Of a stretch of 64,000 nt of DNA, positions 43,879 to 52,859 are shown piece by piece; position 1 is the first letter of the stretch, and every line of letters begins with the position of its first letter. The notes beneath the pieces were generated by a model, which was not told where the DNA came from, did not search any database, and saw only the letters and a list, made by a program, of their open reading frames with translations. Source of the DNA: Rothia aerolata. GTDB taxonomy: Bacteria > Actinomycetota > Actinomycetes > Actinomycetales > Micrococcaceae. Location: positions 534,139 to 598,138 of the forward strand of contig NZ_BMDC01000001.1 of assembly GCF_014635585.1 (NCBI RefSeq). Reading direction: 5' to 3'. A program made the position numbers and the translations under genes.

Positions 43879-44217
43879 CTACAGGGCGGCTTCGCCCCGT
43901 TCGCCGGTGCGAACTCGAATCGCCTCATCGACGGTGGTTACCCAGATTTTGCCGTCCCCGGCAGACCCCGTATTGGCGGTGGCAATAATGAGATCCACCA
44001 TGTCGAGCGCCTGCGAGTCATCGGTGAGAATTTCAAGCCGAACCTTGGGCAGAAGATTAACCTGATATTCCTTGCCGCGGTAGACCTCTACGTGCCCGCC
44101 CTGCTGGCCGTAGCCCTGGGCCTCGGAGACTGTCATGCCCTTGATGCCGAACTCTTCGAGGGCCTGGCGGATATCCTGGAACTTTTCGGGCTGAAGAATT
44201 GCTGTCACTAGTTTCAT
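43879..44217 (-). CDS. glnK: Nitrogen regulatory protein PII (GlnK)
   Basis: 112-residue trimeric sensor of 2-oxoglutarate, ATP and ADP. The T-loop GYGQQGGHVEVYRGKEYQVN keeps Tyr51, the residue modified in other actinobacteria by GlnD (adenylylation). The C-terminal signature IIATANTGSAGDGKIWV is intact. It lies 9 bases after amtB, whose transport it should block. glnD, usually the next gene in actinobacteria, is absent here. Confidence 0.95.
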   Translation of the reverse strand: MKLVTAILQPEKFQDIRQALEEFGIKGMTVSEAQGYGQQGGHVEVYRGKEYQVNLLPKVRLEILTDDSQALDMVDLIIATANTGSAGDGKIWVTTVDEAIRVRTGERGEAAL

Positions 44218-44226
44218 CGTCGGTCC

Positions 44227-45501
44227 TTAGAAAGAGGGTTTCTGTTCGGAGTGGGAGAAGGTACCCGAGGTGCCTGATGCAAAGGAGTAGGCGGTCTCGG
44301 CGTGCTGGGCCAGGTCGATGCCCTGAACCTCCTGCTTTTCGCTCACCCGGAAACCGAGGGTCTTGTGGATCACCAGGGCGATCACCAGGGTAACCACTGC
44401 ACAGTAGACCACCGAGATGATGGTAGCGACTACCTGGGTAATGAGCAGGCCGACTCCGCCGCCGTAGAAGAGACCGGCGGTACCGGTTTCAGGGGTGGCG
44501 ATGAAGCCAAGAGCCACGGTGCCGATGATTCCAGAAACCAGGTGAACACCCACCACGTCCAGGGAGTCGTCATAGCCCCAGGTGTATTTCAGACCCACCG
44601 CGTAGGCTGAGACGATACCGGAGATAAAGCCCAGCACGATTGCCCAGACCGGGTCAATGTTGGCGCAGGCGGGAGTAATAGCAACCAGGCCTGCCACAAT
44701 ACCGGAGGCTCCGCCGAGCGAGGTAGCGTGGCCATCGCGAATACGCTCAAGAACAGTCCAGCCGAGCATAGCAGCCGCGGGAGCTGCCAGGGTATTGACC
44801 CAAATCAAACCTGCCTGGGCGGGGTCAGAAGCGGCACCGGCGTTGAAGCCAAACCAGCCGAACCAGAGAATAGCAGCACCGAGCATCACGAAGGGGAGGT
44901 TGTGGGGGCGCTGGTTAGGATCCTTACCGAAGCCCTGACGAGCACCCAGCACCAGGGCAAGAATCAGACCGGCCACACCGGCGTTAATGTGAATCACCAA
45001 GCCACCGGCAAAGTCGATTGCTTCGCCGAGAACCGAACCGATCGCGCCGTCCTCACCAAAGAGGCCGCCACCCCACACCATAAAGGCCAGCGGGCAGTAA
45101 ACCAGGGTAATCCACAGGGGAACAAAAGCAATCCAGGCAGAGAACTTGGCCCGGTCGGCCACCGATCCCGAAATAATCGCCACGGCGATAATAGCGAAGG
45201 TTGCAGAAAAGCCCACACCCAGCAGGTCTTCCGGCGACTGATTGACCATATCGATCAGACCAAAGTTGGTGATAGGAGAACCCACCACCTCTTTAATCAG
45301 GGCAGGCTCGGTACTCATTGAGTAGCCCCAGAGCACCCACACCACACCGACTAGCCCCATGGAAATGATGGACATCATCATCATGTTCAGCGCCGCCTTA
45401 GCGCGGGTCATACCTCCGTAGAAGAGGCTGAGCCCCGGCGTCATAAAAAGCACCAAGGCCGCAGCGACGATGGTCCATACGCTTGCTGCATCGAGTTCCA
45501 T
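44227..45501 (-). CDS. amtB: Ammonium transporter AmtB
   Basis: 424 residues from the ATG at 45501 (MELDAASVWTIVAAALVLFM). Eleven hydrophobic segments are apparent. The family signature blocks are DFAGGLVIHINAGVAGLILA and the pore His region in DVVGVHLVSGIIGTVALGFI, and the phenylalanine gate lies within segments 3-5. The C-terminal tail (VSEKQEVQGIDLAQHAETAY) is the GlnK-interacting region. It forms a two-gene operon with glnK. Confidence 0.94.
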   Translation of the reverse strand: MELDAASVWTIVAAALVLFMTPGLSLFYGGMTRAKAALNMMMMSIISMGLVGVVWVLWGYSMSTEPALIKEVVGSPITNFGLIDMVNQSPEDLLGVGFSATFAIIAVAIISGSVADRAKFSAWIAFVPLWITLVYCPLAFMVWGGGLFGEDGAIGSVLGEAIDFAGGLVIHINAGVAGLILALVLGARQGFGKDPNQRPHNLPFVMLGAAILWFGWFGFNAGAASDPAQAGLIWVNTLAAPAAAMLGWTVLERIRDGHATSLGGASGIVAGLVAITPACANIDPVWAIVLGFISGIVSAYAVGLKYTWGYDDSLDVVGVHLVSGIIGTVALGFIATPETGTAGLFYGGGVGLLITQVVATIISVVYCAVVTLVIALVIHKTLGFRVSEKQEVQGIDLAQHAETAYSFASGTSGTFSHSEQKPSF

Positions 45502-45588
45502 ACCCGTTCCCTTCAATCGTTAACGCTGTGCGTGTGGTTCGATATGACTATTGAACGCCCAGCGTGTTTCGATTTTTCGTGGGGAACA

Positions 45589-45604
45589 GTAACGGTTGGG
45601 TTAC
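45589..45604. promoter_or_regulatory. Candidate GlnR-like operator upstream of amtB
   Basis: GTAAC-GGTTGG-GTTAC: two half-sites whose first bases are 11 apart, as in GTnAC-n6-GnAAC type GlnR sites of actinobacteria. It lies ~85 bases upstream of the amtB start, between amtB and the end of the urease operon. The regulator gene is not in the window. Confidence 0.4.
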
Positions 45605-45652
45605 CGTCAGTGGATTTTTGTTTCGCTTCGGTGACGCCGTGTAGCCGGCAGG

Positions 45653-46387
45653 TTAATTCTGTTTCAGCTCTGTTTCGGGAGCCCGGGCAGTGACCGTGTA
45701 TTGCAGGGTGGGCTCGTGGCCCGGGGTTGCGCCCAGGGCAAGGTCCAGGGCGTGAAGCTCGCTGAGTTCTCGAACCGTTACATCTTCAAAACCGGCACTT
45801 GAAATCGCTTCTACCACCCCGCTGATGCTGGCGGCTTCAGAGAGAGGTAATTCTGCCCGCACGCTTTCATCGTAGAGAGTGGCAAAATTTTCAGTCTTAT
45901 TTTCGCCCAGGCCCTGCGGGAACCAGGGAGCATCGACCACCACCAGCCGACCGCCGGGCACCAGCAGGTGCTTCCAGTTCTCTAGCGCCTGCACTGGGCT
46001 ACGCAGGGTCCACATGAGGTAGCGGCTGGTAATCACCTCGAAGGTCTGGTTACCCAGACTCTGCTGCGGGTCAACGGCATCGGCCAGAAGAAAGTCGGGG
46101 CGGTTTGCATCTTCTAGCTGGGCTGCCTCGTGGCGGGCCAGCTCAAGCATCTGCTCAGAGAGGTCAATACCGGTCACCTGCTTGCCCAGCCGCGCCTGCA
46201 CCAGGGCGAGAAAACCCGAGCCGGTTCCGATGTCCAAAACTTTTTGTTTCCCGGCAGGCAGGGTCTCAGCCAGCAGCCCTGACCAAAATTCAAAATCCAC
46301 CTGCCTGCGGCTATCCCTTTGCTGAAGGCGGTGGTAGGTGTGCGCCCGCTGGTTCCAGTAGGCGTTAATAGATTCCTGTGCGTTCAT
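45653..46387 (-). CDS. Class I SAM-dependent methyltransferase
   Basis: 244 residues. Motif I is VLDIGTGSGFLALVQARLGK, and LSEQMLELAR, RPDFLLADAV, YLMWTLRSP and PGGRLVVVDAPWFPQG follow in the order of the Rossmann-like fold. Its start overlaps the importer ATPase stop by four bases, so it is the last gene of the urease-transport operon. The substrate is unknown. Methylation of a metal chelator, or turnover of one, would fit the location but is inference. Confidence 0.85.
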   Translation of the reverse strand: MNAQESINAYWNQRAHTYHRLQQRDSRRQVDFEFWSGLLAETLPAGKQKVLDIGTGSGFLALVQARLGKQVTGIDLSEQMLELARHEAAQLEDANRPDFLLADAVDPQQSLGNQTFEVITSRYLMWTLRSPVQALENWKHLLVPGGRLVVVDAPWFPQGLGENKTENFATLYDESVRAELPLSEAASISGVVEAISSAGFEDVTVRELSELHALDLALGATPGHEPTLQYTVTARAPETELKQN

Positions 46388-47157
46388 GCGGTGCTTTCTT
46401 CATCACGCGGTTCAAAAATAAGGTGGGTTGTCCCCTGAAAGGCCAGCCGGTGAACCCCGATGGAGTAGACGGGTTCTAAATAGTCTGGGCTCAAAATTTC
46501 ATCGGCGCTCCCCTGCGCCACCAGGCGCCCGCGATCGAGCAGAGCGACGTCGTCGCAGTAGCGGGCGGCGAGGTTGAGGTCGTGGAGCACAATCACCGTC
46601 TCCCGCCCGCTGGCTCGCACCAGTCTCAGCAGCTCGTGCTGGTGCCTGATATCGAGGTGGTTGGTGGGTTCATCCAGCAGAATATAGGGGGTGCTCTGGG
46701 CCAGGGCACGCGCGATGAGCACCCGCTGTTTCTCGCCGCCGGAGAGCTCCGCAAAGAACCTCTGCGCCAGGTGCACAGCGCCCACCGACTCTAAGCTGGC
46801 AAGCACAATCTCTTGGTCTTGGGCACCGGGGCGGGCAAAGAGCCCCAGATGGGGTGTGCGCCCCAGCATCACCATCTGCGCAACGGTCAGCCCCGGCTCG
46901 CTATCGCGCTCCTGAACCACCATTGAGACGGTGCGGGCAAGCTCCTGGGAACTGTAGTCTGCCAGGTCTTTCTCCCCCAGGCTCACCTGCCCCGCCTCAG
47001 GTTTCAGACTGCCGCCCAGGTTGCGAATCAGCGTTGACTTACCGCTGCCGTTGGGCCCCACCAGCCCCAGAACCCTTCCGGGGTTCTGAACCAGATTAAT
47101 CTCGTGCAGCACCCGATGCGGCCCGTAGGAAAAGCTCAGGTTGCTCGCCCGAATCAT
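46384..47157 (-). CDS. ABC importer ATP-binding protein (FecE/BtuD type)
   Basis: 257 residues. Walker A is GPNGSGKSTLIRN, the signature ELSGGEKQRVLIARAL, Walker B YILLDEPTNHLD, and the switch His follows in VLHDLNLAARYC. It pairs with the FecCD permease and the binding protein encoded directly upstream, by four-base overlaps. The family imports iron-siderophores, haem, cobalamin and, in some bacteria, nickel chelates. Confidence 0.9.
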   Translation of the reverse strand: MIRASNLSFSYGPHRVLHEINLVQNPGRVLGLVGPNGSGKSTLIRNLGGSLKPEAGQVSLGEKDLADYSSQELARTVSMVVQERDSEPGLTVAQMVMLGRTPHLGLFARPGAQDQEIVLASLESVGAVHLAQRFFAELSGGEKQRVLIARALAQSTPYILLDEPTNHLDIRHQHELLRLVRASGRETVIVLHDLNLAARYCDDVALLDRGRLVAQGSADEILSPDYLEPVYSIGVHRLAFQGTTHLIFEPRDEESTA

Positions 47158-48131
47158 TGATAGAACCTCTCAGCAATCTTCTCCAGGCCATCGACCGCCA
47201 GCGGGGTGGCGGGCTCGGTGAAGTTCATCAGCTGCACCATCACCTGGTCGTCCCGCACCGCCGTCATGGAGTCAGCGCCGGGAAGGTTCTTCACCGCATC
47301 GGCCACCGCCTGCGGATCCCCCTCCGAATAGAGCAGAATCAGCACGTCGGGGTTCCGGTTGATGAGGTCTTCGCTGGTTACCTCGAACACCCGCTGATCG
47401 ACGTTGTCAAACACATTTTTAAAACCGGCAGCTTCGAGCTGGGGCTCTGCCATTGACTTGGTTCCGTAGGCGTAGGTGGTGCCGCCGCCCACCGTTGGGT
47501 AGAGAACGGCCGCCGTGCGCCCGTCCCCGTCTCCCACGCGCTCCTTGACCGCCTCCACCCGGTTCTTGAGGTCGCTGATTGCGGTCTCGGCGCGATCCTC
47601 CCTATCAAAAATAGTGCCGTAGGTTTCTAGCTGGTCGTAGATAGACTCAAAGCTCTGGTGCTCGGGGGCGCCGCTCTTACACATGGCGGGCTCCTCGATC
47701 AGGGGAATGCCCAGCTGGGAGAGGGAGGCTCGATCCAGGTTATCCACCTCGCCCAGCACCAGGTCTGGCTGCTGGGAAATCACGGCGTCTTTAGATATGT
47801 TCAGGTGGCCGCTGGCATCCAAATCGTCAGAGAGCATCGGAATTTTGCTGAGTTCATCGCGGGTCGCTTGGTCATAGTATTCATCGGGGTAAGCACCCGC
47901 GCGGGCGGCCACCTTATCCATCACCCCGAGGTCGTGCAGGGCCGGTACCGCCGCTGATTTAAGGATCACCATGCGTTCGGGGGTCTTGTTAAAGGTCACG
48001 TCTACCCCGCAGTTCTGCACGGTAATGGAGTTTTCGGACGACGCCGCTGAGGTCTGCCCCTGCGCGCAGCCGGTCAGCAGAAGCAGGCCTGAGGCCGCGA
48101 CAGCGCTAAAAATCTTGAGTGAGTTGTTCAA
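47154..48131 (-). CDS. Periplasmic-binding-type lipoprotein of a metal-chelate importer
   Basis: 325 residues from TTG 48131, with AGGAAGG upstream; an ATG at 48200 would overlap the permease gene. The signal peptide LKIFSAVAASGLLLLTGC has a lipobox, so the mature protein is membrane-anchored. The rest is a class III binding protein (TPERMVILKSAAVPALHDLG, ISQQPDLVLGEVDNLDRA, NRNPDVLILLYSEGDPQAVA). Ligand not predictable: iron-siderophore, cobalamin or nickel chelate. Confidence 0.85.
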   Translation of the reverse strand: MNNSLKIFSAVAASGLLLLTGCAQGQTSAASSENSITVQNCGVDVTFNKTPERMVILKSAAVPALHDLGVMDKVAARAGAYPDEYYDQATRDELSKIPMLSDDLDASGHLNISKDAVISQQPDLVLGEVDNLDRASLSQLGIPLIEEPAMCKSGAPEHQSFESIYDQLETYGTIFDREDRAETAISDLKNRVEAVKERVGDGDGRTAAVLYPTVGGGTTYAYGTKSMAEPQLEAAGFKNVFDNVDQRVFEVTSEDLINRNPDVLILLYSEGDPQAVADAVKNLPGADSMTAVRDDQVMVQLMNFTEPATPLAVDGLEKIAERFYQ

Positions 48132-48147
48132 GGGAAAACTAGCCTTC

Positions 48148-49233
48148 CTAAGAATATGAACGCATTTTCTTGATGAGAACGAGCAAGAAGGGGGTACCAA
48201 CCATAGCGGTGAGAATACCGATAGGGATTTCCTGGGGTGCCAGGACTGTACGAGCCACGAGGTCGGCCAGCGTCAGAAGAATAGCCCCCATCAAAGCCGC
48301 CACCGGAAGCGCAACCCGGTGGGTGGCACCCACGCAGCGCCGGGCCAGGTGGGGAATAATCAGCCCCACAAAGCCGATACTACCTGCCATGGCCACCACC
48401 ACTCCCACGTTGAGTGAGACTATCACCAGCAGAATCAGGCGGATCTTTTCGGGAGAAATACCCAGTGTGAGGGCCGATTCATCCCCCACCGAGAGAACAT
48501 CCAGGTACTTGCTCATAGCCCACAGCAGGCAGAGGGTCAGACCGGCGACCAGAATCATCACCGCCAGCGGGGTTCCCCACACCGCCAAAGCTAGCGAACC
48601 CAGCAGCCAAAACATGACCGACCGGGTGCCTTCTGCATCTCCGCTGGCGAAGATGAGAAAACTGGTGAGGGCGTTCAGCGCATAGCCCACCGCTACACCC
48701 GAGAGAAGCAGCCGCAGGGAGGTAATACGGCCGCCCGTTCTCGCTAGAAAGTAGACGAGAATCGAGGATGCTAGGGCACCGAGAAAGGCCGTGGTCTGTA
48801 GGGCATAGGCGCCGAAAGCTCCCACTCCCGCCCCAAAGAGAATGGCGAGGGCGGCTCCCGCCGAGGCACCGGAGTTGATACCCAGCAGGTAGGGTTCGGC
48901 GAGAACATTGCGCACCATAGCCTGAAGTACCATACCGCTCACGGCAAGGCTGGCACCGACCACCACGGCAAGAATCACCCGAGGTAGGCGCACCTGCCAG
49001 ATAATGGCATCAACCGAGGCGGGCCAGGTGACCTGGCTTTGCGGAGCTACCGTGTGGTGGGCAATCACCTGCATGGTTTCGCCCAGGGTCAGCGGCACCG
49101 CCCCCACCGTGATGCCGAGAAAAACTGAGACGGCAAGACCCACCAGTAGCAGGATCAGCCACAGCAGGGCACGCGAGCGCAGCCGCTGGGTGCCCAGAGG
49201 GTCGCTATGATTTTCTTCTTTCTGCACTATCAC
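48148..49233 (-). CDS. FecCD-type ABC importer permease
   Basis: 361 residues with about ten hydrophobic segments. FecCD family blocks are SQVTWPASVDAIIWQVRLPR, VRNVLAEPYLLGINSGASAG, and, near the end, GSIGFVGLIIPHLARRCVGA with the coupling helix, followed by LMGAILLTLADLVARTVLAP. It is 11 bases after the urea channel, continuing the urease operon. Confidence 0.92.
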   Translation of the reverse strand: MIVQKEENHSDPLGTQRLRSRALLWLILLLVGLAVSVFLGITVGAVPLTLGETMQVIAHHTVAPQSQVTWPASVDAIIWQVRLPRVILAVVVGASLAVSGMVLQAMVRNVLAEPYLLGINSGASAGAALAILFGAGVGAFGAYALQTTAFLGALASSILVYFLARTGGRITSLRLLLSGVAVGYALNALTSFLIFASGDAEGTRSVMFWLLGSLALAVWGTPLAVMILVAGLTLCLLWAMSKYLDVLSVGDESALTLGISPEKIRLILLVIVSLNVGVVVAMAGSIGFVGLIIPHLARRCVGATHRVALPVAALMGAILLTLADLVARTVLAPQEIPIGILTAMVGTPFLLVLIKKMRSYS

Positions 49234-49244
49234 TTCTGGCTATA

Positions 49245-50135
49245 CTAAGGCTTTTTGGGAGAAGCCGGGGTGAACCGGGCACCAACCAGCATCACAATCC
49301 ACATGGAGAGCAGGAAGGGCCAGGTGTAGACCGGAATGGGAGTGAGGGCCAGTAGGGGCTGGATGCCCAGGGTCAGCAGGACGCCGATCGTGGCGGCTAT
49401 GATACGGGTGGCCAGTGGGCGGTTGTTCCAGAAGGTAGCTCCCAGCACGATGGAAACCAGCACGGCACTATAGCCGAAGAGGCCGGTGGAAACGGGCAGG
49501 AGTCCTCCGTGGATCAGGGCAGCCAGAAGCAAACTCAAGGCACTTCCCCAGAGGGCAAAAGCACCCAGAACAGCGCCACCGCCGGCGAAGAGACCCAACG
49601 CAATCAGCACACCCGTGAGAGCGCCGTCCGCAAGCACCACCTCAGCCAGGTTATTGGCCAGTCCCACGTAAACGCCCATCAGTCCCTGCCCCGAGCTGAG
49701 TGCGCCACCCTGGGCAAGCCAGGGGGTAAGCAGGGTCATCAGCACACCGGTGACCGTGCAGAAGGGGGCGGTGGAAACGGGAAGGGCGGCTTTACGCAGG
49801 GCCCCCAGAGCAAAGAGCTTCTCAAAGAGAAAATGAACGGGGGTGCAGAGGGTAGCGCCCACCAGGGTGACTGCCAGGCCCAGCCACCAGTTCTGAAGCT
49901 GAACCCCGGCAGCCGCCCCCACCAGCGCGCCGTTGAAACCGAATAATCCATCAGCCACCGCAGCCCGACGCTTCACCGCAAGACCGGTGAGGCTCTGCAC
50001 CAGGGAGCCAAAGAGCATCAGCACCGCGGTGCGCAGGTCAAAGAGAGCAACCCCGACAAGAATCAGGATGCCGGTGGCAGTGCTTCGTACAAAATAAATT
50101 TGGGAGATTCCCCTCAGAACATCCTGAATCTTCAT
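49245..50135 (-). CDS. Urea channel (UT/SLC14 family)
   Basis: 296 residues. An internal duplication is visible: DGLFGFNGALVGAAAGVQLQ in the first half and TGLFGYSAVLVSIVLGATFW in the second, each with the UT-family L-P-like signature near LPVSTAPFCTVTGVLMTLLT. Ten hydrophobic segments fit the UT fold. It lies 12 bases after ureD and should bring urea to the cytoplasmic urease; bacterial UreI and Yut are unrelated alternatives for this role. Confidence 0.88.
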   Translation of the reverse strand: MKIQDVLRGISQIYFVRSTATGILILVGVALFDLRTAVLMLFGSLVQSLTGLAVKRRAAVADGLFGFNGALVGAAAGVQLQNWWLGLAVTLVGATLCTPVHFLFEKLFALGALRKAALPVSTAPFCTVTGVLMTLLTPWLAQGGALSSGQGLMGVYVGLANNLAEVVLADGALTGVLIALGLFAGGGAVLGAFALWGSALSLLLAALIHGGLLPVSTGLFGYSAVLVSIVLGATFWNNRPLATRIIAATIGVLLTLGIQPLLALTPIPVYTWPFLLSMWIVMLVGARFTPASPKKP

Positions 50136-50147
50136 GGTTCCCCTTCT

Positions 50148-51014
50148 TTAGTGCTTGCGTAAATCAAGGTCTGGCTGGCCGCGCCACAGCCTGCGGGTGA
50201 GGTTGACGATGCTGTGGTGCAGGGCAGCAATCTCCTCGGTGGAGTGTGCCAAAGACCGCACCACCACGCACCTGACCCCGAGGGTCTCCAAACCAGCGCG
50301 GGTGATGCCGGAGCGGGTTGCGGATTCATCGACCAGCTCTGCCAGCCGGGCATAGAGAGCGTCGTCAATACGGGCATCAGCTAAAAGAAGCTGGCCGGTG
50401 TGGCTAAAGCCCTCCAAGAGCCCCACGCCCTGAACGTCCCCCAGCTCATCGGGGTTGAGCCGCAGCTGGTCCACCGCCAGGAGCTTGCTCCCCTGCTCAG
50501 TCGCTACCCGAATCTCGGTGCGCATACGCAGCTGGCGGTATTTGAAGGGGGCACCGTCCGGCGCCCAGCCCGGGGTGATAATCTCTGACATGGTCAGCGA
50601 GGCGGTGGGGTCCATCGTCACGGTGGTAGCCTGCCGGTAGGCTCCCTCGCGGTAAACAATCAGCTGATCGGGCAGGTAGTCAAAGACGGCGCCGGGGCCA
50701 AGCTCTACCCTCATCTGCTGCGAGGCCGGGCCCTGCGGGGTCTTATAAACCTTGGTGGCAGACTGGGTGGTGAGTAGCAGCGAAGCGCCGTCATCCACCG
50801 CAATATCCAGCAGGTAGCGGTCAGCCCCAAAATAGGCCCCACCGGGGTTGACGGCGGTGTAAGTCACCTGCGAAGAGCCATCGAGATAGTGCGGGCGCAG
50901 CACGCGCAGTGCCCCCTCGTGGTACTGGCTCGTTGCCACCGACCGCCCACCGCGGTCGGTGACACCGAGTTTGAGCACACCCGCCCACTTCTGGGTTTCG
51001 TGTTCAGTAGCCAT
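50148..51014 (-). CDS. ureD: Urease accessory protein UreD
   Basis: 288 residues. With UreF and UreG, UreD binds apo-urease and helps carry nickel. Blocks are GGAYFGADRYLLDIAVDDGA, LLTTQSATKVYKTPQGPASQ, VELGPGAVFDYLPDQLIVYR and ITPGWAPDGAPFKYRQLRMR. The length is typical. It is last of the seven ure genes, 5 bases after ureG. Confidence 0.92.
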   Translation of the reverse strand: MATEHETQKWAGVLKLGVTDRGGRSVATSQYHEGALRVLRPHYLDGSSQVTYTAVNPGGAYFGADRYLLDIAVDDGASLLLTTQSATKVYKTPQGPASQQMRVELGPGAVFDYLPDQLIVYREGAYRQATTVTMDPTASLTMSEIITPGWAPDGAPFKYRQLRMRTEIRVATEQGSKLLAVDQLRLNPDELGDVQGVGLLEGFSHTGQLLLADARIDDALYARLAELVDESATRSGITRAGLETLGVRCVVVRSLAHSTEEIAALHHSIVNLTRRLWRGQPDLDLRKH

Positions 51015-51019
51015 AGATT

Positions 51020-51637
51020 CTAGGAGGCAAGATCCAGCATCAGCACATCGTGGCGAATCCAGTTCTCCACGGTCTCAAGACCCTCGTCTGTCTTAAGGTT
51101 GGTGAAGGCGTAGGGCTTATCTTTGCGGAAAACCTTAGAGTCTTCCTCCATCACCTTGAGGTCCGCACCCACGTAGGGGGCAAGGTCGGTCTTGTTGATA
51201 ACGAACAGGTCTGACTTAATCATGCCCTGGCCCGCCTTGCGGGGAATCTTCTCCCCCTGCGCCACGTCAATCACGTAGATGGAGAAGTCCACCAGTTCGG
51301 GGCTGAAGGTTGCCGAAAGGTTATCGCCACCAGATTCAACAAAGATAATCTGTAGGTCATCAAAACGCTTCTTGAGATCCTCGATAGCCGCCTCGTTCAT
51401 AGAGGTATCCTCGCGGATAGCTGTGTGGGGGCAACCGCCGGTCTCAATACCGATAATCCGAGATTCGGGAAGCACGGAGTTCCGCGCCAGAATCTTAGCG
51501 TCTTCAATCGTGTAAATATCGTTGGTAATAGCAGCCATTGAAATCTCATCGCTCATGGAACGAGAGATACGCTCAATCAGCTGGGTCTTACCGGCGCCCA
51601 CGGGGCCGCCAATGCCAATAATAATCGGATCCATCAT
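51020..51637 (-). CDS. ureG: Urease accessory GTPase UreG
   Basis: 205-206 residues; the start is ATG at 51637 or the adjacent ATG at 51634. GTP hydrolysis by UreG drives nickel insertion. The P-loop is [29 protein letters not shown] and [19 protein letters not shown] contain the metal-binding Cys-Pro-His, and [15 protein letters not shown] is the NKxD motif. The SIMIBI-class SGGDNL motif is present ([12 protein letters not shown]). Confidence 0.96.
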   Translation of the reverse strand: MMDPIIIGIGGPVGAGKTQLIERISRSMSDEISMAAITNDIYTIEDAKILARNSVLPESRIIGIETGGCPHTAIREDTSMNEAAIEDLKKRFDDLQIIFVESGGDNLSATFSPELVDFSIYVIDVAQGEKIPRKAGQGMIKSDLFVINKTDLAPYVGADLKVMEEDSKVFRKDKPYAFTNLKTDEGLETVENWIRHDVLMLDLAS

Positions 51638-51662
51638 CAAACCTTTTCTTCCTATAGTGGGG

Positions 51663-52352
51663 CTAGCTCATAAAGAGTCGAGCGCGCTGACGCTCGTGCT
51701 GCATTTGCGCGATTTCTAGCCCGGGAGCGATAGCCCCTAAATCTTCTTCGGTCAGGGTTGCCGATTCCTCGACTGCCCGGCCCACCCAGTCCTGGGCTGC
51801 CCGAATCACCCGCTGACCGGTATTTTGGCCCAGTGGAATGGCGCGCACAGCATTCTGGGTCAGCGAAATCACGGTGGCGTAGAGGTGCGATGCCACCGCC
51901 TCTTCCACCGGAACCTCAAGGTTGCGGGCAATCACGCCCCACACCACAGCCTGGTGGGAGCTGAGACGGCCCTCGGCTACCCCGGCGGCATAGGCCTCAA
52001 CCCAGGCACTGGGGTAAGACGCGGTAGCCAGCGAAAGAAGCCGCTTACCCATGGTGATACCGCCCTCTCGAATCTGCTGCGGCAGAGCCTGGGCGGTCAC
52101 CAGCTCGTCCAGGGCGGCGACGTCCTCAAAAGAAGCCGCCGCATACACCAGCCGAATCGCCAGCGCATCGGTGAAGGTGAGCTGCTGTTCAATAAACATG
52201 CGTATCCATGCTGAGAATGATGCTTCATCCTCGAGCTCCTCGCGGTGCATATAGGTTTCAAAACCCAAAGAATGGCTAAATGCACCGGTCGGTAGCGCAG
52301 AGTCAGTCAGCTGCATCATTCCCAGCAGGGGTGCCAGCGGTGAACCTACCAT
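51663..52352 (-). CDS. ureF: Urease accessory protein UreF
   Basis: 229 residues, all-helical. The family signature is [20 protein letters not shown], followed by [20 protein letters not shown] and [20 protein letters not shown] near the C-terminus. It is a GTPase-controlling partner of UreG and UreD. It lies 3 bases after ureE. Confidence 0.93.
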   Translation of the reverse strand: MVGSPLAPLLGMMQLTDSALPTGAFSHSLGFETYMHREELEDEASFSAWIRMFIEQQLTFTDALAIRLVYAAASFEDVAALDELVTAQALPQQIREGGITMGKRLLSLATASYPSAWVEAYAAGVAEGRLSSHQAVVWGVIARNLEVPVEEAVASHLYATVISLTQNAVRAIPLGQNTGQRVIRAAQDWVGRAVEESATLTEEDLGAIAPGLEIAQMQHERQRARLFMS

Positions 52353-52355
52353 CTG

Positions 52356-52847
52356 CTAATGGGTGTGTTCTGCGTGGCGGAAGGGCACGGGTATGATCCT
52401 TTCCTGGCGGGAGTAGGAGACACCGTGGTGCTTGAGGAAATCCTCTACCGTGTGGTCATACTGCACCACCATCACCTCGGCCTCGTACTCGCTACTGCGA
52501 TCAAAGAACTGAGCCTGCAGGTGGCGGTTGCCCAGGGAATGAGCCACAAAGGCCATCTCAACGATGGAGGAGGCCGCAATCACCAGCACATCGGTGGGAA
52601 GCACAGACACCACAATGGCGTTACCGTGCTCGCCGGTGTCTTCCAGGGCGAGAATATCGCCGTCCTTGAGGTCGGGCGAGTTGGCGGGCAGGCGCAGACC
52701 GATTTCTTTCTGGTGGTCGGTGCTCACCCGCTGAATTCGCTTGACCAGGTCAGCGCTGGGAAGCACCACCTTCTCCAGGTGGCGGCCCTCAACCAGGGCA
52801 GCACCGGCTTCCTCGTGGGTGTTTCCTAGAATTTCAGTAACTATCAA
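52356..52847 (-). CDS. ureE: Urease nickel metallochaperone UreE
   Basis: 163 residues. Blocks are LVKRIQRVSTDHQKEIGLRL (N-terminal peptide-binding domain), ILALEDTGEHGNAIVV and the C-terminal metal-binding domain with AHSLGNRHLQAQF (nickel-binding His). The tail ends RHAEHTH, a short histidine cluster of four His in ~10 residues, smaller than the long His tail of Klebsiella UreE. Confidence 0.92.
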   Translation of the reverse strand: MIVTEILGNTHEEAGAALVEGRHLEKVVLPSADLVKRIQRVSTDHQKEIGLRLPANSPDLKDGDILALEDTGEHGNAIVVSVLPTDVLVIAASSIVEMAFVAHSLGNRHLQAQFFDRSSEYEAEVMVVQYDHTVEDFLKHHGVSYSRQERIIPVPFRHAEHTH

Positions 52848-52859
52848 GAGCGTCCCTTC

